A DNA stretch of 64,000 nucleotides from Bradyrhizobium sp. CSA112 (GTDB lineage: Bacteria > Pseudomonadota > Alphaproteobacteria > Rhizobiales > Xanthobacteraceae), in contig NZ_JAACFS010000001.1 of the NCBI RefSeq assembly GCF_029051645.1, positions 682,001 through 746,000 on the forward strand. The letters are read 5' to 3'. Shown piece after piece: positions 25,099 through 31,934 of the stretch (position 1 is the stretch's first letter; every line of letters starts with the position of its first letter). Position numbers and translations under genes: made by a program. The notes beneath the pieces were generated by a model. The model made no database searches and was not told the origin of the DNA. It worked only from the letters and a program-made list of their open reading frames with translations.

Positions 25099-25484
25099 TC
25101 ATGAGTTGAGGAGTAGGGGAGCGATAAGGTCGAGGCCGACCGCAGCAGCGACCAGGATAGTTGCGAGGATGAGGCTTACCTTGATGATGCGATTCGGTAG
25201 CGGGCGCGCACAGGCCTCGCGCTCGGTGCAGGCGCGCTTACCTGATCGGTAGACCGACCAATAGCCGTATCCCACGAACAGAAGAGCCGCCGTAATGAAG
25301 TAGGGCTGGTAGGGAGCAAGCCGGGTGAAATTCCCTATCCAGGCTCCGCTAATCCCGAGGGCAAACATCGCGAGGGGAAGGATGCAACACGACGACGCCG
25401 CAAGCGCGGCCAGCACGCCACCTGCCGCTATCAGGCCTTGCCGCCTCGGTCGTCAGCAATGTAATCGGTCTGATTGATTTTCAT
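25099..25484 (-). pseudogene. merT: Mercuric transporter merT with a 1-base deletion near its 5' end
   Basis: From ATG 25484 the reading MKINQTDYIADDRGGKA runs into TGA at 25431-25433. One base more in GGCAAGGCCTG would join it to LIAAGGVLAALAASSCCILPL, the MerT first helix with its Cys pair, followed by two more helices and a loop with two cysteines (ACTEREACA). The rest of the frame is intact to 25099. A GTG at 25416 could restart translation, but only in the first helix. Likely inactive, or a sequencing error. Confidence 0.75.
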
Positions 25485-25489
25485 GGGCT

Positions 25490-25525
25490 ATACCATGCAT
25501 CCTGTAGTCCCTACAGGATCAAGGA
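25490..25525. promoter_or_regulatory. MerR operator and divergent mer promoter
   Basis: ATCCTGTAG-TCC-CTACAGGAT (25499-25519) is a perfect 9-base-arm palindrome between merR and merT. On the minus strand TTGATC, a 19-bp spacer and CATGGT match the over-spaced promoters that MerR twists to activate. The -10 ends 7 bp before the merT ATG, so that mRNA may be leaderless. Confidence 0.8.
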
Positions 25526-25532
25526 CGATTTC

Positions 25533-25964
25533 ATGCCCGCCATCACACCCTCGCGAGCGGAAAGTTTCTCTATCGGGGAACTCTCCAAGCATGTCGGCGT
25601 GAACATTGAGACCATCCGCTATTACGAGCGCATCAAAATGCTGCCGGCGCCAGGACGTTCGGCCAACGGGCGGCGAGTCTACGGGCCGGCCGAAGCGCGG
25701 ATATTGGCCTTCATCCGGCGTTCCCGCGACCTCGGGTTCACACTAGAGGAGATTCGCGCATTGCTCGCCCTAGGGGGGCCAGAGCGCGCCTCATGTGCCG
25801 ACGTGCACAAAATTGCGAGCGCGCATCTGACGAATGTTCGCAGTAAACTCTCAGACCTCGTCAAGCTGGAGGCCATCCTGGCGGAAACGGTCGCCCGATG
25901 TTCCGACGGCGCTGCCCCGGACTGTCCGGTGCTCGATATTCTGGATGCCGGCCGGCGGGGCTGA
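25533..25964 (+). CDS. merR: Mercury-responsive MerR regulator
   Basis: 143 residues. The winged helix (SIGELSKHVGVNIETIRYYERI) and the long dimer helix are followed by ERASCADVHKIA and CSDGAAPDCPVLDIL, which give the three cysteines that bind Hg(II) in MerR. It represses and then activates the divergent merTP operon. Its stop directly adjoins the stop of the convergent flavoprotein gene. Confidence 0.92.
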   Translation: MPAITPSRAESFSIGELSKHVGVNIETIRYYERIKMLPAPGRSANGRRVYGPAEARILAFIRRSRDLGFTLEEIRALLALGGPERASCADVHKIASAHLTNVRSKLSDLVKLEAILAETVARCSDGAAPDCPVLDILDAGRRG

Positions 25965-27308
25965 CTAGACCATATACCCGATGTCTGACGCACCGGTCGG
26001 ATAGGCAAACATTGTTGTTCGCAAATCCTTCGCGGTCAGATTATGCCGGATCGCGAGGGCAAAGAGATTGATCACCTCGTCGGCTTGGGGGCCAACGATA
26101 TGGGCGCCGAGAATGTTATCCGTCCCCTCTTCGACGAGCGTCTTGTAGCCGTACACGCGCTCCGCAAGACGGCGGGCGGTAAACCAATTGGGAGTGTTCT
26201 CGGACTTCACTTTGTACTTCAATCCTTGGGCCTGCGCCTGGCTCTCGTTCAAGCCGACGGAGGCGATCGGCGGCACCGTGAAGGCTACACTCGGCACCCC
26301 TCGATAATCTGGCTTGTGAAGGTTACCCTCCAGAATGTTGGCAGCGACGACCTTGCCATCGTGGCTCGACACAGGCGTTAAGGGCGGCCCCATGCCTGCG
26401 GCATCGCCGGCAGCATAGACCAGAGGATTAGATACGCTCTGGAGATATTCATTCAGTTCGAGGCGGTTTTTGCTGATCGCGAGATGCCCCGCCGCTAAAT
26501 CCAATTCCTCCAAATCAGGCTCGCGACCCGCCGCATGGACAACCAGATCGGCCGCCACCGATTCCTTCCCGCGAACCCCATCAGCATGCACCCGATAGCC
26601 ATTCGCTGTTTGCTCGATGCGTGTAACCGTTGCTTGCGTCCGCACGTCGATGTCGAGTTCGGCAAACTTTTCCATCAGCCAACTTACGAGGTCCGGGTCG
26701 AAACGCGGTAACATACGGTCGGCACGTTGGAGCACCGTTACCTTCGCTCCTGCGCGAGCGGCAATGTGCGAAAACTCGGCTGCGATGTAACCGCCGCCTA
26801 TGAGCACGATCCGCCTCGGCAGGCTCTCCAGTTCAAGAAAGCGGTCGCTGGTAATAATCTGGTCGGCGCCCGGGATTTGGAGAGGCACAGGGCGCGCGCC
26901 GGTAGCTACAAGGATGTGACGCGCTTTTACCTCTTGTCCTGCCACGGTGATAGCATCGGGGCCAGTGAACCGCGCGAGCCCGTGAAAAGCATCAACGCCT
27001 TGTGCGGCATAACGGGCCTCCTGCTTTTGCGGCACAGGATCGGTAAAGGCGCGTTTGAAGGCGATGAGTTCGGGCCAACTGATCTGAGGCTCGCCCGTGA
27101 CCCCGCGTCCCTGCATACGGTGTACGGCATCAATGGCCTCGGCACCGCTTATGAGCATTTTTTTGGGATCACATCCGCGCAGTGCACAGGTTCCTCCGAA
27201 TGGACGATGATCCACCACGGCCACTGTCAGACCCGCTCGTCGAACCCGCGCGCTCGCGACCTGGGCGGCGGTGCCCGATCCAATCACCACTAAGTCATAC
27301 GTTTTCAT
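25965..27308 (-). CDS. Mercuric-reductase-like FAD/NAD(P) oxidoreductase lacking the C-terminal Cys pair
   Basis: 447 residues. FAD motif VVIGSGTAAQVAS at the N-terminus, redox pair in GGTCALRGCDPKK, NAD(P) motif LIGGGYIAAEFSH near 172, and YAAGDAAG near 300. Mercuric reductase ends with a vicinal Cys pair that hands Hg(II) to the active site. This protein ends FAYPTGASDIGYMV with no Cys, and it has no N-terminal HMA domain. It may reduce another substrate, or Hg(II) less efficiently. It is convergent with merR, so it is not in the merTP transcript. Confidence 0.8.
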   Translation of the reverse strand: MKTYDLVVIGSGTAAQVASARVRRAGLTVAVVDHRPFGGTCALRGCDPKKMLISGAEAIDAVHRMQGRGVTGEPQISWPELIAFKRAFTDPVPQKQEARYAAQGVDAFHGLARFTGPDAITVAGQEVKARHILVATGARPVPLQIPGADQIITSDRFLELESLPRRIVLIGGGYIAAEFSHIAARAGAKVTVLQRADRMLPRFDPDLVSWLMEKFAELDIDVRTQATVTRIEQTANGYRVHADGVRGKESVAADLVVHAAGREPDLEELDLAAGHLAISKNRLELNEYLQSVSNPLVYAAGDAAGMGPPLTPVSSHDGKVVAANILEGNLHKPDYRGVPSVAFTVPPIASVGLNESQAQAQGLKYKVKSENTPNWFTARRLAERVYGYKTLVEEGTDNILGAHIVGPQADEVINLFALAIRHNLTAKDLRTTMFAYPTGASDIGYMV

Positions 27309-27623
27309 TCCGACCTCCGGCCGCCCAGAAGGGAAACGCTACACCCTGTAGCAACTAAAGGAGCAATGTCTGATTTGCCTTTTCCTGCTCGGATTGCGTT
27401 TTCTTGCTCAAAATCGACGTTCTGCACCAAATTTTGGGCCGGTCAGACGAGACCCCAATAAGCGGAAGGTTTGGAGGCACAAGTCCGATGTTGACACTTT
27501 TCTGAACTGACGGATCGAACTGGAAGCGCCCCTTCATGAGTGCAAAGCGGACTTCGCCGGTACGGGTCATCAATATGCCAAGGTCCCAAAAGCAAAGTTG
27601 ATCAATCAACACCTGTTGCGAGA
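27309..27623. other. Gap with no clear gene
   Basis: A minus-strand frame of 95 codons (27355-27642) covers it but overlaps the next gene's start and lacks any family signal. I see no repeat. Confidence 0.4.
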
Positions 27624-27908
27624 ATGCCCATGCAGACGCCACCGGATAATCCCAATATCGCGGATATTGCGCCCTCCGGTATCGTGTTGACCTCTTACGA
27701 CAAGGAGCATCTCGTCACGTATCTGCGCCTGCTCGACGCGAATGCGGAAGGTGCGGACTGGCGCGAAGTCGCACGAGTGGTGCTGCATCTTGATCCGGAA
27801 CATGATTGTGATCGGGTCCAGAAGGCGTTCGACAGCCATTTATTGCGCGCAAAATGGATGACGGAGCACGGTTATCTTCACCTGCTACGTGGTGGCGCGT
27901 CGGCTTAA
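27624..27908 (+). CDS. DUF2285-like small protein
   Basis: 94 residues. LTSYDKEHLVTYLRLLDANAEGADWREVARVVLHLDP and the ending RAKWMTEHGYLHLLRGG match a family common on rhizobial integrative elements, often annotated DUF2285. Function unknown. Two close ATGs (27624, 27630) are possible. Confidence 0.75.
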   Translation: MPMQTPPDNPNIADIAPSGIVLTSYDKEHLVTYLRLLDANAEGADWREVARVVLHLDPEHDCDRVQKAFDSHLLRAKWMTEHGYLHLLRGGASA

Positions 27909-28390
27909 AGCGACGCTGCCAATTCGCCACAGTGCCATAAAAAGAGCACGACGCACACCCAGAGGCCTGCTTGGCAAGTCGCTTATTTAGCACGTGAGTG
28001 AGCACTTAGCCGCTCTTTGTGCGCGGTACGGCGCAAAGTCTCTCTATGGATTCCCTACGGGCTCTCAGAGCCCTTTCCGGCTGAGGTCTAACAAGCACTT
28101 TCAAAGCGGCCCTTGGGCACCAACAATGCACCAATGGTGCCTAAGCCGTTGGCGTGACTCTGGAATGGCCACATCGAAACCAGCTCTTTAGGGCCGTTCC
28201 TGCCGCTTCACGGCCTCAAAGCCTATCCGACACCATCAATTAATACCCCCTCATAAACCCCCTAAGAAGACTTTCTATTCTTCTCTTTAGGGGATTACCG
28301 GGGGGTGTTTCTCAAGCCGTAGTCACGCCCGCCCAAGGCGTTCTGACGCCCCAATACGGCAACTTCAACATCAACTTCAAAGGCCAAACA
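27909..28390. other. Leader region of the helicase gene with two hairpins
   Basis: No gene seen. GGGCTC-TCA-GAGCCC then TTT (28059-28076) is terminator-like. CCCCTAA and TTAGGGG (28259-28293), with AAGA/TCTT inside, form a second hairpin about 100 bp before the start. They may stop transcription of the upstream gene or tune the helicase. Confidence 0.45.
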
Positions 28391-30346
28391 ATGCAAACCC
28401 CCATCGGTCTGCACGGGCATCGCTATGCGCTCGTGCCACCTCAAGAGTTCTCCCTGCAGATGAAGGATCACTGGACCACCAAGCACGGGCTGTGCTCCTC
28501 CAAGCCCTTAGAGCGGCTATGGACTATCATGGCTGAGACTTTCAACAGCGCCATTGTAGACGCTGCCAATGACGTGAGGGCCAACTGGCGTATCCTTCAG
28601 CCTCCTACGGGGTCTGGAAAGACCACTGGAGCTTGCCTGTTCGCTGCCATGCAGGCGGAGCGCAATAGAGCTTCCGATTGCGTTCTACAGCCGGTGGGTA
28701 GCATCGTCGTCACCCGCCTTATCGAAGATGCAGACGGCCTTGCTGCTACGATCAATGAGCAAGCTGGCCGTGCCGTCGCGATAGCTCACCATTCAGCCAA
28801 TCCAAAGTCGGCGGATGCTCTGGCCCAGCATGACACTCTTGTCATCACCCATCAGGCATACCTCAACGCATCTGCCACGCACGGTGACCGTTGGGAACGC
28901 CTGACCAGTTGGAGAGGCGGTATGCGCCTTCTGACCATTGTGGACGAAGCTCTAGCCAACGTGGTCGAGAGCGCGAAAGTGACCTCCTGCGATATAACCC
29001 GGGTTCAAAGCTACATTAGCGCTGACCTACAGAAGCAGTTTTGGACTGAGTGCGTTGCTTTACAAATACTGAGGAAGCTCGTGGATCGATATGCAGAGGC
29101 GTCGGAAACGGGGCACGGCTTCACTCGTGGGGTGTGGTCAGAAGGGGTCAATGAAATCAAGCCCTCTCTCGTGAACTTCCATCCGCTAAGGCGAGCGCTC
29201 AAGGGCATCGCCTTCGACAAGCTCGGGGCGATGATGGAGGACACCAACACTCGGGTGCGGATTGGCAGGAAGGTTGACGAGACCCTAGAGCACGCTCAGG
29301 CCCTGTTCGATAATTGGGCCTACTACGCCAAATCGGGAGACGAGCACGCCATGCACTCTTCAGCGCTGGCCGTGCCTTGGGATGCTCCTGGTCCGGTGGT
29401 GCTGGACGCAACAGCACGCGCAGATTTTCTATGGGACCTCTTCGAGGATAGGGCCTTGCGTATCCCTACGCCTAGCCATGTGCGGGACTATAGCAACGTT
29501 ACCCTACATGTCGCGCGTGCCTCCGGCGTGGGTAAGCGCAACATGAGAGAGAACTTCAGTACGCGCTTCCCTCGATTGCTAGCCGACCTCGAAGGTCGCC
29601 TTTCACCTGATCGGTCTATCTTCGTGTGTTTGCACAAGGACAATCGACCGCTCGCCCTCGACTACGCCCCTCAGTTCGCACAGTTCTCTATCGGCCATTG
29701 GGGCAAGGTTGACGGCAGCAACGCTTGGAAGGATTTCGACACGGCTGTCATCTTCGGTCTGCCGTACCGGGATCAAGTGTGGTCAAACGACACATTCTTC
29801 GCCCTACAGGGCTTCCAAGAAGACGGATGGTTCAACGAACCGCAGTGGAAGCACTATGGGGACGTTCGCCGCGTGATGAGGCAACGGCAGCTATCGGTGT
29901 CCATCATTCAAGCCATCGGTCGCATCCGCCTGCGGCGCGTGGTGGATGAGAACGGCAAGTGTCCGCCTGCGGATGTCTTCATTGTCCTTCCGAAGAGCCA
30001 AGAGGGTGATGAAGTCCTGCAAGATATCCTAACGGACCTTCCCGGACTCAAGCTGGCTGATTGGGATTTCTCTATGGACGGCCCCAAGGTTCGGAAGCCG
30101 CGCAAAGGTTCGCCACGTGAGGCGCTGATTGCCTACATGGAGCAGCGCTTGCCGGGAGCAGTTTCCATGTCGAAGGTTGCGTCAGACCTCAGCCTCGATA
30201 AGGGGAAGCGAGAGAAGGTCAGAGAGCAACTTAGCAAGCCTTCGAGCGGGCTCTCAGAGGCCCTGAAAGCAATCGGCGTTGCGTACAGGGTTGATGGCAG
30301 GGGGAGAGGCGCTAAGAGCTTCCTAGTGAAGCAACAGCCCGCATAG
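28391..30346 (+). CDS. Large DEAD-like helicase of the island
   Basis: 651 residues. Walker A PPTGSGKTTG near residue 75, motif II TIVDEAL near 178, SIFVCLHK and motif VI IQAIGRIRLRR near 510 show a superfamily-2 helicase. Its C-terminus has a winged-helix-like basic end (SMSKVASDLSLDKGKREKV). It is not a Cas3 or a restriction subunit by these motifs. It could drive replication or act in the element's DNA maintenance. It is the last confident gene before the tRNA end. Confidence 0.75.
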   Translation: MQTPIGLHGHRYALVPPQEFSLQMKDHWTTKHGLCSSKPLERLWTIMAETFNSAIVDAANDVRANWRILQPPTGSGKTTGACLFAAMQAERNRASDCVLQPVGSIVVTRLIEDADGLAATINEQAGRAVAIAHHSANPKSADALAQHDTLVITHQAYLNASATHGDRWERLTSWRGGMRLLTIVDEALANVVESAKVTSCDITRVQSYISADLQKQFWTECVALQILRKLVDRYAEASETGHGFTRGVWSEGVNEIKPSLVNFHPLRRALKGIAFDKLGAMMEDTNTRVRIGRKVDETLEHAQALFDNWAYYAKSGDEHAMHSSALAVPWDAPGPVVLDATARADFLWDLFEDRALRIPTPSHVRDYSNVTLHVARASGVGKRNMRENFSTRFPRLLADLEGRLSPDRSIFVCLHKDNRPLALDYAPQFAQFSIGHWGKVDGSNAWKDFDTAVIFGLPYRDQVWSNDTFFALQGFQEDGWFNEPQWKHYGDVRRVMRQRQLSVSIIQAIGRIRLRRVVDENGKCPPADVFIVLPKSQEGDEVLQDILTDLPGLKLADWDFSMDGPKVRKPRKGSPREALIAYMEQRLPGAVSMSKVASDLSLDKGKREKVREQLSKPSSGLSEALKAIGVAYRVDGRGRGAKSFLVKQQPA

Positions 30347-30657
30347 AGGCTGGAAGGATCAGACTTGCCGGTGCAGTTCCGAAAGGACTCTGCATCGGTA
30401 TTTTTCACGCGGAGCGTAGACAGCACGGATGAGCGCGCTGCCCTTGTTTCGCGAATAGAGACGCTACGAGGTCGCGCGGCACTTACGAGCGCGTGCTGCC
30501 TCCTTGCCTTCGGACGGCCCTTGTTGATTTGCTCTACGTAGGAGTTGTGAACCTCGAAGAATGGCACGCCAAACCGCTCTGCAATCTTCTCCAGCGAACC
30601 GCCGACTTGGTTCGCTATCGCGTCAAGCTCTTGGCTTATCCTGCTTGCTGATTGCAT
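30133..30657 (-). CDS. Possible small DNA-binding protein near the island end
   Basis: The first 55 codons (SQELDAIANQVGGSLEKIAERFGVPFFEVHNSYVEQINKGRPKARR) look like a helix-turn-helix. The last 70 codons lie antisense to the helicase gene and are not protein-like. No ribosome site is visible. It could be an excisionase-type gene with a shorter true end, or no gene. Confidence 0.3.
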   Translation of the reverse strand: MQSASRISQELDAIANQVGGSLEKIAERFGVPFFEVHNSYVEQINKGRPKARRQHALVSAARPRSVSIRETRAARSSVLSTLRVKNTDAESFRNCTGKSDPSSLYAGCCFTRKLLAPLPLPSTLYATPIAFRASESPLEGLLSCSLTFSRFPLSRLRSDATFDMETAPGKRCSM

Positions 30658-30722
30658 CAGCCGAGGAGGGCGGCGAGGTCCGCAAGTTGGTGCTTGTCGC
30701 TAGTGGAACCGAGGTGGCTGAC

Positions 30723-30793
30723 CTAGGTGGGTCGGCTCTTCGTGCCGTTAGGTAAGCTCCTGATTTGGTTGTTAAATCTGGCTTACTAGGTGG
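30723..30793 (+). promoter_or_regulatory. Putative integrase arm sites, right pair
   Basis: CTAGGTGG at 30723-30730 and 30786-30793, the second touching attR within one base. Same orientation as the left pair. Confidence 0.45.
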
Positions 30794-30794
30794 T

Positions 30795-30811
30795 TGGCTG
30801 GGGAACTAGGA
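30795..30811 (+). repeat. attR: 17-bp repeat inside tRNA-Gln
   Basis: Identical to 12438-12454. It supplies the 3' acceptor half and CCA of the tRNA gene. Confidence 0.88.
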
Positions 30812-30868
30812 TTCGAACCTAGACAAACAGAGTCAGAGTCTGTTGTGCTACCGTTACACCATTCCCCA
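30795..30868 (-). tRNA. tRNA-Gln (anticodon CTG)
   Basis: 74 bases on the minus strand. The acceptor TGGGGAA pairs with TTCCCCA; D-arm GTGTAACGGTAGCAC; anticodon arm ACAGA-CTCTGAC-TCTGT with CTG; T-arm CTAGG-TTCGAAT-CCTAG; discriminator and encoded CCA. The 3' end doubles as the island attachment site, so the gene stays whole after integration. Confidence 0.95.
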
Positions 30869-31304
30869 AGAATTGCTCAATGACATCAATACCTTACATG
30901 GATGTCCGGGCAATCGGCTGGAGCGGGATCTTGCAAATCGCCGCTTTCGCTGTGCGTCGTTCTACTCGCTCGGTCCGGGCCTTGGCAAGCGTGGAAGGAG
31001 GGGCGTTTCCCAACGAATTGCAGGGTGCCGCGGGCGGCACTTGCTGCCGTTCGAATTCACCGGGCGGTTGCTGAAGGTGACGGTCGACGTGCATGCCGAC
31101 CAGAAGCTGGATGGCGACGGCGTAGGTTTCGGCGGAGATGGCGCGGCAGTAGCCGCCAATCCTAGCTGTGATCGCCCGTACTGGATTCCCCGCCGGAGCC
31201 TGTCATCCGGCGGCGCTTCGCGCCGACCCGGTGGCGGGGAATGACACCTTGTGTGCGGCGACGCCGTCACGCTGCTCTTCGCAACCGACGAACCCTGCCA
31301 GCGC
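30869..31304. other. Non-coding gap after tRNA-Gln
   Basis: No convincing gene. It holds the palindrome at 31185-31242. Short frames on both strands are not protein-like. Confidence 0.5.
31185..31242. repeat. Palindromic repeat, core family
   Basis: ATTCCCCGCC/GGCGGGGAAT arms enclose GGAGCCTGTCATC, a GGCGGCGCTTCGCGCC hairpin and ACCCGGTGG. It is the same core as at 8357-8414 and 62108-62228, with different arms. Confidence 0.75.
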
Positions 31305-31874
31305 TTACTTGATCTTCTCATACGCCGCGGCGAAATCGGCCAGCGGCATCGGAATCGTGATGGTTTCCTTGGCCATATTCTGGAACGAGACCTTCAACTG
31401 TTTGCCGGATTTCAACGCCGTCAACATGTCGGGCGAAATCGGGACGTTGGCGTAGCAGCCGCGCGCCTCGCAGGTCTGGATCTGCAGGTCGGACGGCTTG
31501 CCGTCGTCGACCTGAAGCTTCGCGCCGGCCGGCAGGTTGAGCCCGAGCGGCAACTGCACGAGGGCGACCGGGGCGCGGGTTTCGGCTGATACACGGATAT
31601 TGATCAGCACGATCAACTGGCCGGTCTTGGTCAGAATGGCGGTCTGTTCGATGGCGCATTCGAGCGGTGCGCCGCGGCTTGCGCTGCTACACCGTGCAAC
31701 CCAGCCGGGAGGCGCGGACGAATTCGCGCCCTCGGCCGCAGCGGCGGTAGGAGCCGGCGTTGTCTGCGCCGCGGCGGATGGGGCATTTTTGGACTTTGGC
31801 GCCTGGGCGTAGCCATGGCCGCACAGACCGAATATCGTCGCGACAGCGAATACAAATATTACTGAAATTTTCAC
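31305..31874 (-). CDS. Invasion-associated locus B (IalB)-like periplasmic protein
   Basis: 189 residues from GTG 31874 (GGAG eight bases upstream). The signal peptide (FVFAVATIFGLCGHGYAQA) is followed by an Ala/Pro-rich stretch and the IalB domain: VARCSSASRG, ILTKTG, LPLGLNLPAG, QIQTCEARGCYANVPIS, ending FAAAYEKIK. Two cysteine pairs probably form disulfides. The family is secreted or periplasmic in alphaproteobacteria. The exact role is unknown. Confidence 0.85.
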   Translation of the reverse strand: MKISVIFVFAVATIFGLCGHGYAQAPKSKNAPSAAAQTTPAPTAAAAEGANSSAPPGWVARCSSASRGAPLECAIEQTAILTKTGQLIVLINIRVSAETRAPVALVQLPLGLNLPAGAKLQVDDGKPSDLQIQTCEARGCYANVPISPDMLTALKSGKQLKVSFQNMAKETITIPMPLADFAAAYEKIK

Positions 31875-31934
31875 TGAACCGGCTCCGAAGTAAAACACTA
31901 CCTTCGGATGTGTCGGTTCCCGCGCAAAGTCAAG

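Larger units (their letters stand above)
12438..30811. mobile_element. Integrative genomic island at tRNA-Gln
   Basis: An 18.4 kb segment bounded by a perfect 17-bp repeat, with a tyrosine integrase next to the left end and tRNA-Gln at the right end. Contents are phage-like and accessory: ssDNA-binding protein candidate, HEPN-like operon, serine recombinase, DNA ligase, SIR2-HerA, mercury genes and a helicase. Base composition by eye is less GC-rich than the flanks, and several genes use rarer codons than neighbours. No capsid, tail or conjugation genes are seen, so it is probably a satellite-like or decayed element. Confidence 0.88.

Noticed and set aside
27355..27642. 95-codon minus-strand frame
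   Set aside because: Overlaps the DUF2285-like start, no motif and no ribosome site.
12438..30811. Conjugative element or intact prophage
   Set aside because: No relaxase, type IV secretion, capsid, portal, terminase or tail gene is seen.
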